35,522 nucleotides of DNA from the NCBI GenBank assembly GCA_021157585.1, contig JAGGWH010000100.1, forward strand, positions 1-35,522, in the 5' to 3' direction. The DNA is from Bacteroidales bacterium (GTDB lineage Bacteria; Bacteroidota; Bacteroidia; Bacteroidales; UBA12170). Positions 1 through 9,934 of the stretch are shown piece after piece (positions within the stretch are counted from its first letter, which is position 1; every line of letters starts with the position of its first letter). Under the pieces are notes generated by a model, which saw nothing but the letters and a program-made list of their open reading frames with translations, made no database searches and was not told the DNA's origin. The translations under genes and the position numbers were made by a program.

Positions 1-144
1 GCTTTTGTCTTGAATAAATAGGTAGGCAAAATTACATAATGACTCATAATAAATATTAAATAGCTCTTCAAAAGAATCACTATCTCCATTTTTTATTCTG
101 TTAAAAATTTGGACTTCTCTTTCGTGTATTTTATTAATTTTCAT
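1..144 (-). CDS. ECF-type RNA polymerase sigma-70 factor, N-terminal fragment
   Basis: Reading the minus strand from an ATG at 144 gives 48 open codons running off the left edge of the window. The peptide begins MKINKIHERE and contains FEELFNIYYESLCNFA. The pattern F-x-x-L-(F/Y)-x-x-Y-Y-x-x-L-C-x-(F/Y)-A is typical of region 2 in Bacteroidota ECF sigma factors, which usually lie next to anti-sigma factors and SusC/SusD loci. Such factors direct RNA polymerase to specific promoters. Only region 2.1 or so is visible, so the regulon and the downstream partner cannot be judged. The assignment is by pattern, with no full-length check possible. Confidence 0.65.
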   Translation of the reverse strand, partial: MKINKIHEREVQIFNRIKNGDSDSFEELFNIYYESLCNFAYLFIQDKS

Positions 145-153
145 GAAGTATTT

Positions 154-168
154 TACCTTTCAAAGGTA
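154..168 (-). promoter_or_regulatory. Bacteroidota −7 box inside a palindrome upstream of the sigma factor
   Basis: The minus strand carries TACCTTTG (168→161), matching TAnnTTTG, about 16 nt before the ATG. The box is one arm of a 15-nt palindrome, TACCTTT-C-AAAGGTA (154–168). No TTG −33 element is seen at the usual spacing. The palindrome could be an operator or chance overlap with the box. Confidence 0.35.
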
Positions 169-274
169 GTAAATCCAACGGAATATAAAGATTAAGTTTT
201 TGCTCTTTTTTTAATGTAATTTGTGTCGGCAAGTATTCTTTATGCCGAATCAGGCTATTAGATAATGAAAGGAG

Positions 275-1603
275 TTAATCTTTCTTTTTTGAAAAAGATC
301 TGCGAGCTTTTGGCTTTGAGTTGTTTCCATATTTCTTTCGCCCTCCACTTCCTGTCTTTCTTCCACTTCCACCATGGTTTCGGTTGCTTGAATGTGATGG
401 TTTGGATGATTTGTGTTGTGGCTTTCTATGTTGCTGTGATGTTTTCTTAGAAGGAACAAAAGTACCATCATCTTCAAAGGGCTGATCTGATATTATCGGA
501 ATCTTTTGATCAATAAGCTTCTGAATATCTTTTAAATAAGACCTTTCTTCTCCATCGCAGAAAGATAATGCAATCCCACTTAAGTTTGCACGACCGGTAC
601 GACCTATTCTGTGAATATAAGTCTCCGGAATATTAGGTAAATCGTAATTGATAACGTATGATAGTTCTTCAACATCAATACCACGAGCAGCAATATCTGT
701 TGCAACTAAGATACTTACCTCGCCATTCTTAAAACTCTCTAAGGCTCTTTGTCTGGCTGCCTGTGACTTATTTCCGTGGATAGCCACAGCTTTAATCTGA
801 GCTTTTCCTAACAATCTTACAATTCTGTCTGCTCCGTGTTTTGTACGTGAAAAGATAAGTACAGAACCAAAGACTTCCGTTTGTAAAAGATGTTTTAACA
901 AATTTGTTTTGTTGCTTTTACTCACATAATAAACGGCTTGTTTGACTTTATCTGCGGTGGTTTGTTCGGGATTTATAGTAACCTTTTCGGGATTGCCCAA
1001 GATTTTTTGTGATAATGCAACAATTTCTGTCGGCATAGTGGCCGAAAAAAATAAAGATTGTCTTTTAGAAGGGAGTTTCCTAATGATTTTTTTAATATCA
1101 TGAATAAAACCCATATCCAACATATGATCGGCTTCGTCTAAGACTGAAAATTCAACGTCTTTTAAGGAAATATAACCTTGATCTATTAAGTCTAATAAAC
1201 GTCCGGGAGTGGCAATTAGAACATCAACTCCTCTTAGCAGAGCTTGTGTTTGTGCCAATTGTTTTACTCCTCCAAAAACAACGGTATTCTTAATTCCTGT
1301 GAATTTCCCGTAGGTGGTAAAACTTTCGCCAATTTGCAATGCTAATTCTCGTGTTGGAGTTACTATGAGTGCTTTAACTTTTCGCCTGCCTTTATCCGAT
1401 TTCTTATTTTGATATAAGTGTTGAATAATGGGAATAGCAAAAGCCGCTGTTTTACCTGTTCCTGTTTGTGCACAACCTAATAAATCTTTTCCTTTTAAAA
1501 GAATAGGGATAGACTGTTCTTGAATTGGAGTTGGGTTTTTATAGCCTTCGGCTTCGAGGGCTTTTAAGATAGGAGCAATAACTCCTAATGTTTCAAATGT
1601 CAT
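275..1603 (-). CDS. DEAD-box ATP-dependent RNA helicase, RhlE-like
   Basis: An ATP-dependent RNA unwinding enzyme of 442 aa, expected in the cytoplasm and involved in ribosome assembly, RNA turnover or cold adaptation. The motifs appear in order: Q motif (PTPIQEQ, about 24–30), motif I AQTGTGKT (45–52), PTREL (83–87), TPGR (132–135), DEAD (156–159), SAT (187–189), ARGID (306–310) and HRIGRTGR (331–338). After about residue 385 comes a low-complexity basic tail rich in Lys, Arg, Ser and Gly, common in Bacteroidota RhlE proteins and probably RNA-binding. Its ATG overlaps the stop of the upstream GH3 gene in an ATGA arrangement, so the two are probably co-transcribed and translationally coupled. 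The exact subfamily (RhlE rather than DbpA or CsdA) rests on overall appearance. Confidence 0.95.
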   Translation of the reverse strand: MTFETLGVIAPILKALEAEGYKNPTPIQEQSIPILLKGKDLLGCAQTGTGKTAAFAIPIIQHLYQNKKSDKGRRKVKALIVTPTRELALQIGESFTTYGKFTGIKNTVVFGGVKQLAQTQALLRGVDVLIATPGRLLDLIDQGYISLKDVEFSVLDEADHMLDMGFIHDIKKIIRKLPSKRQSLFFSATMPTEIVALSQKILGNPEKVTINPEQTTADKVKQAVYYVSKSNKTNLLKHLLQTEVFGSVLIFSRTKHGADRIVRLLGKAQIKAVAIHGNKSQAARQRALESFKNGEVSILVATDIAARGIDVEELSYVINYDLPNIPETYIHRIGRTGRANLSGIALSFCDGEERSYLKDIQKLIDQKIPIISDQPFEDDGTFVPSKKTSQQHRKPQHKSSKPSHSSNRNHGGSGRKTGSGGRKKYGNNSKPKARRSFSKKKD

Positions 1604-4548
1604 ATATTGTTTTTAATAGCATCATAAATTGCTTGATGAATTCGTGTGCGAAAATTAAATTTACTAATTTTATTGTTTTTGGCATCAGGATATACTCTGT
1701 TAGATAAGAAAATATAAACTAATTGTTGTTTTGGATCGACCCAGGCATAAGTTCCTGTAAAACCTGAATGACCATAACTTTCTAAGGAAGCACTTTTACA
1801 AACGGGACCCAAAGAATCGTAAACGGGATATGGTTTGTCGAAGCCTAATCCTCGTCTGTTTTCTACTTCTTCAAAGTCATATTGATAAGTAGTATATTGG
1901 TGGATAATAGAGGAATCAAGAAGCTGTGTACCTGCATAATATCCGTTTTGTAGAAACATTTGGAAAACAGCTGTCAGATCTTCGGCATTGGAGAATAAAC
2001 CTGCGTGACCACTAACTCCGCCTAACATTGCAGCTCCCGGATCGTGTACATCACCGTGGATTAACTGTTTGCGAAAGATGCTATCATATTCGGTTGGAAC
2101 TATTCTATCCAAAGCGAACTTTTGTCGAGCTAAGAAGCCTATATTGTGTAATCCCATTGGTTGATAAAACTTCTGCTGAACAAAATTTTCAAGTAATCTA
2201 TTGCTCTCTAATTCAATTATTTGTCGAAACCAATAAAATCCTAAATCGCTATATTTGTATTCATACTTTTTCCGTAAATCAGAGGTTGAAATTGTATCGT
2301 AAATTACAGATGCGTAATTTTTGTCGATATAAAGGTTTTTAGCTACTCTAACAGTATGCTGCTCATCAATTTTATCACTAAAATCTTTTGGATTTAAATT
2401 CCCTAAACTATCTAATTCAGATAAATAAAAAGGAATCCAAGGTGTTAGTTGTGCCTGATGGGTGAGAATAGCAGCAATTTTTATTTTTGCTTTATTGGTG
2501 TTTTTTAAATAAGGGAGATAATTGGAAATTATGTCATTTGGATCGAATTTATTTTCAGCTTGTAATTTCATTAGTGAGGCTGTTGTAGCCGCAATTTTTG
2601 TGATACTGGCTAAGTCGTAAATAGATTTACTGTTAATAGGTTTTTGTTTGGAATACGTCTGGTATCCAAAAGATTTTGAATAAATAATACGACCTTCTTT
2701 AGCAACAATTACCTGACACCCGGGAAAGGCTTTCATATTAATGCCTTCAATAACAATACTGTCAATAGTCTGTAATTTTTTACTATCAACTCCTAACTGC
2801 TCCGGAAGGGCAAAGCTCAAACGTTCGATACTCTTTAGTTTAAATCCATATCCGTTAGGATATGTTTTAGAAAGAGAAACAGGTAGTTTTCCTTTGATTG
2901 ATATTGCTCCAAACAGCTGTTGAGCAACTGCTTTAGCTGCAAATTCATTATCTTGATGTGCTATTACGCTTACATCAAATAAAGAATCAATTTCTGAAAA
3001 TTGTCTGTAGGCCAATGGCCCGCCAAAAAAGCTAAAGATTACTTTATGTTTTTTTGCCAATAGCTTTATGAATTGCCTACTTTCTTTTGTAACATTAAAA
3101 TTATTGTTGGGGAAAATAGATACTCCTCCAAGAGCAATAATTATCCGATTGTATTCAGCAAGTTGCTTTTCTGTTTTTTGAGCTTGTTCATTTGTAAATG
3201 TCTTTGGTAAAGAATAGCTATCAACGATTGAAAATTTACTAATTGTCTCTAAGAATGAATTTTCTGCTTTAAAACCAATATTTAGAACTGCAGTTTTTTC
3301 TGAATCTTGAGGAAGAATAGGAATAGTTTTATTATCATTTTTTAATAAAATATTAGCTTCTTCATATAATTGTTGATTTAGAGCAATTGCTTTTGGATTG
3401 TTTAAATCTGTTATGAGGTTTTTTAAATCAACCTCCTGTTTATTAAATAATCCTGCTCGGTATTTATATTTGAGGATTTTTTTTACTTTCTCCTCAAAAT
3501 ATGTATGCTCAATTCTGCCGTTATTAAGTGCTGATGAGATGCTTGTAATAGCTTTTGGGACATCTTTGGATAAAAGTAAAAGATCATTTCCGGCAAGCAA
3601 AGCCCTGACTTCAATCTCACCGGGCTCTACAAATTTAGTTACTCCATTCATATCTAAAGCATCGGTAACTACCAAGCCTTTAAATTGTAAAGAATTACGT
3701 AAAAGTCCATTTATGATTTTTGGCGAAAGGGTAGAAGCTAAATTTGTTTCGTTTTCTAAAGCGGGAATATATAAATGTGCTACCATTATTCCGCTTAGCC
3801 CGCTGTTTATCAACTTTTTAAATGGCACTAGCTCAATGGAATCCAGTCGTGCAAAAGAATGATTAATTATGGGCAATGTTTTATGAGAATCATTATCGGT
3901 ATCGCCATGTCCGGGAAAATGCTTGGCAGTAGCTAAAATATTTTGACTTTGCAATCCGTTTAAATAGGCTAAAGCTTTATCGCTGACTTTTTGTGGATTA
4001 TCGCCGAAAGAACGACTGTTAATAACCGGATTTTTTGGATTTACATTGATATCTACTACGGGTGCAAAGTTCATATGTAAGCCAATTCGTTGGCATTCTT
4101 TTCCGATTTCCTCACCCATTTTATATATCAGACTGTCATTTTCAATACTACCTAATGTCATATTAAAGGGAAAAGAAATAGTAGAATCCAATCGCATTCC
4201 TAAACCCCATTCTCCATCAATAGAAGTTAATAATGGAACTCGGCTTAGTTTTTGCCAGACATTGTTTTGCTTGGCCTGTTGCATAGCTCCGGATTTAAAA
4301 TAACATACTCCCCCTATACCATATTTTTCAATATAATCAGTAATTTCAGGGAGATATGCTTCTCCGGAATTATTGGCTCTTACCATTAAAAGTTGAGCAA
4401 TGCGCTCTGTTTGGTTTAGCGAATTATATACCGAATCTACCCATGCGGTTTCTGTTTGCGGAGATTTAATTAGGGTATCCACAGTTTGCTGTTGTGCTTG
4501 TGCAAAACTAAGTGTAAATATAAATAGGAAGCTAAATAGGTATTTCAT
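1600..4548 (-). CDS. Secreted GH3 beta-N-acetylhexosaminidase fused to a class C beta-lactamase-like domain
   Basis: A 982-aa two-domain protein with an N-terminal signal peptide ending near SFAQAQQ. The first part (about 30–360) is a NagZ-type glycoside hydrolase 3 barrel: KHFPGHG at 209–215 is followed by D220-S-H222, and TDALDM carries the presumed nucleophile D296. A GH3 C-terminal-like domain follows. The last part (about 590–980) is a serine beta-lactamase or penicillin-binding-protein fold with S648-I-T-K651 (SxxK), Y766-S-D768 (YxN-like) and H927-S-G929 (KTG-like). This fusion is known in Bacteroidota. It probably acts in the periplasm on GlcNAc-containing wall fragments, with the second domain as an esterase or peptidase. 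Substrate and activity of the second domain are inferred. All catalytic motifs are intact. Confidence 0.93.
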   Translation of the reverse strand: MKYLFSFLFIFTLSFAQAQQQTVDTLIKSPQTETAWVDSVYNSLNQTERIAQLLMVRANNSGEAYLPEITDYIEKYGIGGVCYFKSGAMQQAKQNNVWQKLSRVPLLTSIDGEWGLGMRLDSTISFPFNMTLGSIENDSLIYKMGEEIGKECQRIGLHMNFAPVVDINVNPKNPVINSRSFGDNPQKVSDKALAYLNGLQSQNILATAKHFPGHGDTDNDSHKTLPIINHSFARLDSIELVPFKKLINSGLSGIMVAHLYIPALENETNLASTLSPKIINGLLRNSLQFKGLVVTDALDMNGVTKFVEPGEIEVRALLAGNDLLLLSKDVPKAITSISSALNNGRIEHTYFEEKVKKILKYKYRAGLFNKQEVDLKNLITDLNNPKAIALNQQLYEEANILLKNDNKTIPILPQDSEKTAVLNIGFKAENSFLETISKFSIVDSYSLPKTFTNEQAQKTEKQLAEYNRIIIALGGVSIFPNNNFNVTKESRQFIKLLAKKHKVIFSFFGGPLAYRQFSEIDSLFDVSVIAHQDNEFAAKAVAQQLFGAISIKGKLPVSLSKTYPNGYGFKLKSIERLSFALPEQLGVDSKKLQTIDSIVIEGINMKAFPGCQVIVAKEGRIIYSKSFGYQTYSKQKPINSKSIYDLASITKIAATTASLMKLQAENKFDPNDIISNYLPYLKNTNKAKIKIAAILTHQAQLTPWIPFYLSELDSLGNLNPKDFSDKIDEQHTVRVAKNLYIDKNYASVIYDTISTSDLRKKYEYKYSDLGFYWFRQIIELESNRLLENFVQQKFYQPMGLHNIGFLARQKFALDRIVPTEYDSIFRKQLIHGDVHDPGAAMLGGVSGHAGLFSNAEDLTAVFQMFLQNGYYAGTQLLDSSIIHQYTTYQYDFEEVENRRGLGFDKPYPVYDSLGPVCKSASLESYGHSGFTGTYAWVDPKQQLVYIFLSNRVYPDAKNNKISKFNFRTRIHQAIYDAIKNNI

Positions 4549-4565
4549 TTTTTGACTATCTTCTG

Positions 4566-4573
4566 CAAAAATA
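4566..4573 (-). promoter_or_regulatory. Bacteroidota −7 box for the GH3–helicase operon
   Basis: The minus strand reads TATTTTTG (TAnnTTTG) with its last base 17 nt upstream of the GH3 ATG at 4548. No convincing TTG −33 element is visible 17–21 bp further upstream. Confidence 0.4.
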
Positions 4574-4756
4574 AGATTATACTCGTTGAATTTTTAATGT
4601 TTTAAAGAAATTTGCTATGTTTTTGTGTTTTTGAGCTTTAGCGGAGGAAAAAAGCTAATAAAGAATATCAATTATTCAAATATCATAAAAAAGTTGCTAA
4701 ACAAAAACTTTGGTACGATTATGGTATTTTGCTGTACGAACTTAAACTTGAAAACT

Positions 4757-6070
4757 ATGAAAACGCAAAAAATAACCTTAGGATTTCTTTTCCTTCTTAC
4801 ACTTGTATTCTTCTCATCGTGTACAAAATATGACAGGCCAGCCGAACTTTCTGTAGATGCTCAATCTTTAGAATTTGATAATTATACATTGAATAGAAAA
4901 TTCAATATTGTAAATATGGGTGATGAGCTGTTAAGTGTTGCAGCCTATTCTGATGAAGAATGGGTTACTGTTATTGGTGGCGATGTCAGACTGTCGCATG
5001 CTCAATCAACCATTGTAAGTATTCAAATTAATCCTGAATTTTTTGAGGAATATGGTGTTTATTCGGCAAATTTATTTTTGCAATCAAACGGAGGGAATTA
5101 TACAATTCCCATTTCGGTTTATTATTATCAATCAGAAGAACCACAATTGGCAGTGGATTTAGATTATTTAAAATTCACATCAAATACAACACAAAATTAT
5201 TTTACCATTTATAATGATGGCGTAGGGGATATGAATTTTTTACTTGATACCGATGCTTCTTGGGTTCAGTTTTCACAAAATATCGGGACTATTGCTCAGG
5301 GCGAAGAACAACGGATTTATGTTGATGTGGACAGAGCAGGGTTGGATGCAGGAATATATTCAACCGAAATTAATATAATTTCTAATGGCGGAAATACTAT
5401 AATAGATTTGGATATGGATGTGGCAGTTTACAGTATTACATTTTTCAATCCTGTATTTACAACTATAGAAATTCTTAGTCCGGAATTTGACCCGGTACAG
5501 ATTGAAGCCGGCGAACATTATAGTTTTTTGTTTACTGATAATCCCGCATCTTTTGTTTATACGGCTTCTACTCAAGGAGTAACCGATAGTGGAACGCCTT
5601 TAGGAATAAATATTTTATGGGATGAAGAAATTGATGTTTCCGGTTACGATTCTCCTACTTTTAATCTGAATATTAGTGCTGATTATTTCTTTTTGGCGGT
5701 GAAAAATACAGGAAATTATTATCTCGATTTATGGAGTATAAATTATGGGAATGATTTTCAGATTGATGATGATTTTTCTATTCCTAATGATGCTATGGAA
5801 TATGGAGTGGCGTATTATGATGCTTTTGAAGATACAGATATTTATGCCAGATTATCGGGTACGGCTTATGACGTGAAATGGAGTCAGGGAGTGGAATTTG
5901 TTTTTCCATGGACTGAAAATCAATCTATTTTATTGGAGAATAATTTTAAGAAATCTACTCTTATACGTGATAATTTAAAATCGAGTTCAACAAAGAGTTT
6001 AATGGTGAAGCCATTTAAAAGGTCGGTTACAAAACCAAAAGGATCTATCGATTTATACAATAAAAGATAG
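4757..6070 (+). CDS. BACON-type repeat lipoprotein of unknown role
   Basis: A 437-aa predicted lipoprotein. The ATG at 4757 is chosen because it directly precedes a lipoprotein signal peptide (MKTQKITLGFLFLL…FFSSC); the open frame extends further upstream only through a GTG at 4625 and would bury the signal. Two consecutive repeats of about 90 residues follow (roughly 30–115 and 125–215). Each begins with L-x-V-D and a short hydrophobic strand, and contains a Trp in (E/S)WV and an SNGGN turn, as in BACON or related immunoglobulin-like surface domains. The second half (about 220–437) is Asp/Tyr-rich and not recognised. BACON domains are thought to bind glycans or mucins, but no glycosidase is fused here. 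It stands alone between a divergent operon and a convergent gene. Confidence 0.75.
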   Translation: MKTQKITLGFLFLLTLVFFSSCTKYDRPAELSVDAQSLEFDNYTLNRKFNIVNMGDELLSVAAYSDEEWVTVIGGDVRLSHAQSTIVSIQINPEFFEEYGVYSANLFLQSNGGNYTIPISVYYYQSEEPQLAVDLDYLKFTSNTTQNYFTIYNDGVGDMNFLLDTDASWVQFSQNIGTIAQGEEQRIYVDVDRAGLDAGIYSTEINIISNGGNTIIDLDMDVAVYSITFFNPVFTTIEILSPEFDPVQIEAGEHYSFLFTDNPASFVYTASTQGVTDSGTPLGINILWDEEIDVSGYDSPTFNLNISADYFFLAVKNTGNYYLDLWSINYGNDFQIDDDFSIPNDAMEYGVAYYDAFEDTDIYARLSGTAYDVKWSQGVEFVFPWTENQSILLENNFKKSTLIRDNLKSSSTKSLMVKPFKRSVTKPKGSIDLYNKR

Positions 6071-6103
6071 ATGCTTTAACATTCTTTAATTTAGCTCAAA
6101 ATA

Positions 6104-7009
6104 CTATTTTGGAATAGAAATAGTATAAGTACGACGAGATTTATTAGCCAAATAGGCTTGTCTAATCCAAGGATTATAAATTTTAAACTCCTTATAGTTT
6201 AAGTCGAAGGACTTGGCAAAAGCAGGTATATTGCTTATAGCGGTATCTACGGTTATTTTCTTTAGTTTATAAGGTTTGTAAAGGTCTTTTTTACGAAGAT
6301 AAAATCCGTAATCTTCGGGTTTTTCCAAGAGGGCTTTAATAGCTAATATTCTATAAACATAGCGTCCGGTTTCTTCACCAAAAATCATATCGTAATAATT
6401 GTCTTGTTGTTGGCGTTCGAGTTCTTTCGAGATTTTATTTGTTCCTGCATTATACGAAGCTGCAACTAAAGTCCAGTTGCCATATTTTTCATAAGCTTTA
6501 TTCAAATATTTACAAGCGGCTTCGGTGGCTAATTCCACATCATAACGTTGGTCTATATCGGCATTTATTTCTAAGCCTAATTCTCTACCCGTATGTTTCA
6601 TAATTTGCCATATTCCGGTTGCCCCTGCCGGTGAAACAATCTGACTTAATCCACTTTCGGCAACAGCTAAATATTTAAAGTCGTCGGGAATATTATTTTC
6701 TTTTAAAATGGGTTCAATAACAGGAAACCAACGCTGTGCTTTTTTAATAAGAAAAATAGAAGAAGAATGAAAATATGTATTTACTGTCATTTCTCGTTCT
6801 AAAGCTTCTTTAACGTAAAATTTGTTGAGGGGAACTTTCTCATCTGCAAATTTTATATTATGAGGGATTTCAACAGCAAATACCTTAATATTATCTTCAA
6901 ATCCGGATTGATATGTTTCATTATTGACTTCGTATTTATTGCTAAAACTAAAGCTGATAAGTATAATAATAAAAATACCGCTAACAATTGGGAATAATGT
7001 TTTTTTCAT
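6104..7009 (-). CDS. Lytic murein transglycosylase, SLT (MltD-like) domain
   Basis: A 301-aa peptidoglycan lyase that cleaves MurNAc–GlcNAc bonds to 1,6-anhydro products. An N-terminal hydrophobic segment (residues 5–23) exports or anchors it. The SLT domain spans about 90–220: catalytic E118 in AVAESGLS, then GATGIWQIM (129–137), and ASYNAG (184–189). The C-terminal 60 residues (YKLKKITVDTAIS… to the final SIPK) look like a short LysM-like or SPOR-like tail, but this is not certain. The gene lies 33 bp downstream of rfbC on the same strand, so co-transcription is possible. The length is below that of MltD proteins with several LysM repeats. Confidence 0.92.
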   Translation of the reverse strand: MKKTLFPIVSGIFIIILISFSFSNKYEVNNETYQSGFEDNIKVFAVEIPHNIKFADEKVPLNKFYVKEALEREMTVNTYFHSSSIFLIKKAQRWFPVIEPILKENNIPDDFKYLAVAESGLSQIVSPAGATGIWQIMKHTGRELGLEINADIDQRYDVELATEAACKYLNKAYEKYGNWTLVAASYNAGTNKISKELERQQQDNYYDMIFGEETGRYVYRILAIKALLEKPEDYGFYLRKKDLYKPYKLKKITVDTAISNIPAFAKSFDLNYKEFKIYNPWIRQAYLANKSRRTYTISIPK

Positions 7010-7042
7010 TTTAATGTGTTGATTAATTATGGTTTATATTAT

Positions 7043-7588
7043 TTAAAATGGACTGATAAAATCTTTGAATAATGGACTTATTTTATCTTTTTCTGAAAGT
7101 AATGGTTTAATATTGCTTCCCCAATTAATATTCAAATCAGGATCATTCCAAAGTATACTTCCTTCGGATTGTTTATTGTAAACGTTGGTGCACTTATAAA
7201 AAAATACGGTATTATCTTCTAAAGTAATAAAACCATGTGCCATTCCGGGAGGTATCCAATACATAAATTTATTATCTTCGGTTAATTCAATAGATTCCCA
7301 TTGCCCAAATGTTGAAGACGATTTTCGTAAGTCAACGGCAACATCTAAAACAGCACCTTTCATAACACGAACTAATTTTCCTTGTGCATAAGGTGGCTTT
7401 TGAAAATGTAGTCCACGTAATACTCCTTTCATCGATTTTGACTCATTATCTTGGACAAAATTTTGGTCAATACCTTTTGAGAGAAATAGTTCTTTATTAT
7501 AGGATTCGAAAAAGTAACCTCTGTCGTCTTTGTAAATGTTTGGTTTAAGAATTAGAAGGTTGGGGATTTTAGTTGTAATAATTTCCAT
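7043..7588 (-). CDS. rfbC: dTDP-4-dehydrorhamnose 3,5-epimerase
   Basis: Epimerises C3 and C5 of dTDP-4-keto-6-deoxyglucose on the way to dTDP-L-rhamnose for O-antigen or capsule. The 181-aa length is normal. Visible family features are DDRGYFFE (21–28), RGLHFQ with the catalytic H61, the ligand-binding stretch GKLVRV (70–75), PPGMAHGF (113–120) and FFYKCTNVY (129–137) bearing the conserved tyrosine. The other dTDP-rhamnose genes (rfbA, rfbB, rfbD) are not adjacent, so the pathway is scattered or this enzyme serves a related deoxysugar route. The upstream gap holds a terminator for the preceding gene, so rfbC starts its own unit, possibly with the transglycosylase. Confidence 0.95.
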   Translation of the reverse strand: MEIITTKIPNLLILKPNIYKDDRGYFFESYNKELFLSKGIDQNFVQDNESKSMKGVLRGLHFQKPPYAQGKLVRVMKGAVLDVAVDLRKSSSTFGQWESIELTEDNKFMYWIPPGMAHGFITLEDNTVFFYKCTNVYNKQSEGSILWNDPDLNINWGSNIKPLLSEKDKISPLFKDFISPF

Positions 7589-7637
7589 AATTGTTCAATT
7601 ATTTTATGTTTTTTTTTGTCACCTAATACTAAAATAG

Positions 7638-7671
7638 AAAGCGAGTGCGGCTTTATTGTCGCACTCGCTTT
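7638..7671 (-). terminator. Rho-independent terminator of the prolyl oligopeptidase gene
   Basis: A perfect 12-bp stem (7638–7649 pairs with 7660–7671; core GCGAGTGCG/CGCACTCGC) with a 10-nt loop, only 6 bp beyond the minus-strand stop at 7678. In the minus direction the stem ends in TTT and runs into CTATTTTAG. Confidence 0.8.
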
Positions 7672-7677
7672 TGTAAA

Positions 7678-9798
7678 TTAATTATAAAAAGGAGTTACTC
7701 CTAAATTTGCAAATACAAATGCCCATATATCGGTATATTCTTCAATAATTTGTTCTGTTGATTTACCGGCACCGTGACCGGCTTTTGTTTCTATACGGAT
7801 AATTACAGGGTTCGCACCACCTTGCTTGGATTGCAATTCGGCAGCAAATTTAAAACTATGTGCAGGAACTACACGGTCGTCGTGATCGGCAGTGGTTATA
7901 AGAGTTGCAGGGTATTTAGTTGTAGCATGTATATTGTGATATGGCGAATATTTTGCCAAATTAAGAAATTGAATAGAATCTTCTGATGTACCATAATCAG
8001 GAGCCCAAAAATATCCTATGGTAAATTTATGATAACGAAGCATATCCATAACGCCAACGGCAGGAAGAGCGACTTTAAATAGTTCGGGACGCTGAGTCAT
8101 ACAGGCTCCTACTAACAATCCTCCGTTAGATCCGCCACGAATAGCTAATTTATCACTATTTGTATAATTATTATCAATCAAATATTCAGCGGCAGCTATA
8201 AAATCGTCAAATACATTTTGTTTGTTTAATTTAGTTCCGGCCTGATGCCATTCTTCACCAAATTCGCCACCACCACGTAAGTTAGGCACAGCATAAACGC
8301 CGCCATTTTCCAAAAAAATCAAGTTCGCTATACTGAAACTGGGTTTAAGGCTAATGTTAAATCCTCCATAGCCATAAAGTAAAGTTGGGTTATTACCGTT
8401 TAGTTCTAAATCTTTTTTATGAGTAATAAACATAGGAATTTGAGTTCCATCTTTACTGCTGTAAAAAACCTGTTTTGTTTCATATTTATCAAAATCAAAA
8501 TCAATTTCAGATTTTCTGTAAACTGTACTTATGTTTGTTTCTATATCGTATTTATATGCAACATTTGGAGAGGTAAAAGAAGTAAAAGAGTAAAAAGCTA
8601 TATTACTATCTTTATCGCCGGTAAAACCACTAACACTTCCCAGTCCGGGAAACTCTACTTCGTGAATTTGTTCGCCATATAAATTAAAAACAAAAGCTTG
8701 CGAAGCCGCATTGTGCATATAGTTAGCAATAATTTTTCCGCCATTGATGCTAACACCATCTAAAACATCATCAGCTTCTGCTAATATTTCTTTACGAGAT
8801 TGAGTCTTATCTTCAATATTAAGTGCAAATAGTTTGTTTTTTGGAGCTTCTTTATTAGTCATAATAAAAAGTGTATTCCCTATATTGTTTACAATGTAAG
8901 TCTGATAATCGTAAGATTCTTCAATAGGAATGAACTCTCCTTTTTTATCTTTGGCCTTTTTGTAATAAAGTGAATTTCCGCGTGTTGAGGGTGTGCTTCC
9001 GCTAAGCACTATTATACTTTCGTCATCGGTAGTATATATACTCCACATATACATTGGGTTAGTAGGATCTTCATAAATCAATTCATCATCAGCCTGTTTT
9101 GTTCCTACTTTGTGGAAATAAACTTTGTTGTTTTTGTTTACACCTTTAAGCTTATCACCTTCGGCAGGTTCGTCAAAACGACCATAGAAAAAGCCATCGC
9201 CTAACCACGACATACCGGAGAATTTTATCCATTTAAGGTGGTCATCCATTTTTAATCCGCTCTCAACATCGATTACAAATATTTCGCGCCAATCAGAACC
9301 GCCCGAAGAAATGCTGTAAGCAGCGTATTTACCATTTTTTGAAAAAGACAAACCACTCAGAGCTACTGTCCCATCTTCGGAAAATGTATTTGGATCGAGA
9401 AAAACACGGGGCTCACCCTCTAAATCGTCCATTTGATAAATAACGGCTTGCTGTTGTAGACCGTCATTTTTGGAATAATACCAATAATCGCCTCGTTTGT
9501 ATGGTAAGCCATATTTTGGGTAATCCCAGATTTGGGTTAAACGTGATTTGATGCTTTCACGAAAAGGTATAGTTTTTAAATAATTGAAAGTAACTTCGTT
9601 TTCGGCTTTAACCCAAGCTTTAGTTTCTTCAGAATTATCATCTTCTAACCAGCGAAAAGGATCGGCAACTTCTGTGCCGAAATAATTGTCGACTACATAT
9701 CCTTTTTCTGTTATAGGATAATGAAGGCGATCTTTTGGCTGCGTGCATGAAGTAACAAGGAAGCCAATTAAAACAAAATAAAACAATACTTTTTTCAT
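7678..9798 (-). CDS. Prolyl oligopeptidase (S9A family), predicted lipoprotein
   Basis: A serine peptidase cleaving after proline in short peptides, 706 aa from the chosen start. The ATG at 9798 is preferred over 9822 because it begins a lipoprotein signal peptide (MKKVLFYFVLIGFLVTSC) and because a promoter box covers 9820–9827. Residues about 30–420 form the seven-bladed beta-propeller gate, and the C-terminal part is the alpha/beta hydrolase. The triad is visible as S557 in GGSNGG, an Asp in ADHDDRVVP (638–641) and H675 in KAGHGAGK. Numbering from 9798 lies close to that of the porcine enzyme. The Cys lipobox implies location in the periplasm or on the outer membrane, unlike the cytosolic eukaryotic homologue. 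A strong terminator follows directly. Confidence 0.95.
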   Translation of the reverse strand: MKKVLFYFVLIGFLVTSCTQPKDRLHYPITEKGYVVDNYFGTEVADPFRWLEDDNSEETKAWVKAENEVTFNYLKTIPFRESIKSRLTQIWDYPKYGLPYKRGDYWYYSKNDGLQQQAVIYQMDDLEGEPRVFLDPNTFSEDGTVALSGLSFSKNGKYAAYSISSGGSDWREIFVIDVESGLKMDDHLKWIKFSGMSWLGDGFFYGRFDEPAEGDKLKGVNKNNKVYFHKVGTKQADDELIYEDPTNPMYMWSIYTTDDESIIVLSGSTPSTRGNSLYYKKAKDKKGEFIPIEESYDYQTYIVNNIGNTLFIMTNKEAPKNKLFALNIEDKTQSRKEILAEADDVLDGVSINGGKIIANYMHNAASQAFVFNLYGEQIHEVEFPGLGSVSGFTGDKDSNIAFYSFTSFTSPNVAYKYDIETNISTVYRKSEIDFDFDKYETKQVFYSSKDGTQIPMFITHKKDLELNGNNPTLLYGYGGFNISLKPSFSIANLIFLENGGVYAVPNLRGGGEFGEEWHQAGTKLNKQNVFDDFIAAAEYLIDNNYTNSDKLAIRGGSNGGLLVGACMTQRPELFKVALPAVGVMDMLRYHKFTIGYFWAPDYGTSEDSIQFLNLAKYSPYHNIHATTKYPATLITTADHDDRVVPAHSFKFAAELQSKQGGANPVIIRIETKAGHGAGKSTEQIIEEYTDIWAFVFANLGVTPFYN

Positions 9799-9819
9799 AT
9801 ATTTAGGAATTAATTTTGA

Positions 9820-9827
9820 CAAAGATA
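9820..9827 (-). promoter_or_regulatory. Bacteroidota −7 box for the prolyl oligopeptidase gene
   Basis: The minus strand carries TATCTTTG, a perfect TAnnTTTG, 21 nt upstream of the ATG at 9798. It would lie at the alternative start 9822, which supports the shorter protein. No clear −33 TTG. Confidence 0.5.
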
Positions 9828-9934
9828 AGTTGACAAAAATTTCGTATAAAATTAATAAAAATTTACCTTGAAATAGGATTTTATTTTCTGCTTGAAATTA
9901 ATTGATTTTAATTTATTTGTAATTTTAACTTTCG

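Noticed and set aside
226-248. TCGGCA…TGCCGA hairpin downstream of the helicase gene as a terminator
   Set aside because: Only six pairs with an 11-nt loop and no T-tract in the minus direction; too weak to call.
4625-4756. Extended N-terminus of the BACON lipoprotein from a GTG at 4625
   Set aside because: It would place 44 residues before a clear lipoprotein signal peptide, and the ATG at 4757 fits far better.
6097-6111. CAAAATA-C-TATTTTG inverted repeat between convergent genes as a terminator
   Set aside because: Almost all A·T pairs with a one-base loop, overlapping the transglycosylase stop codon; not a stable terminator.
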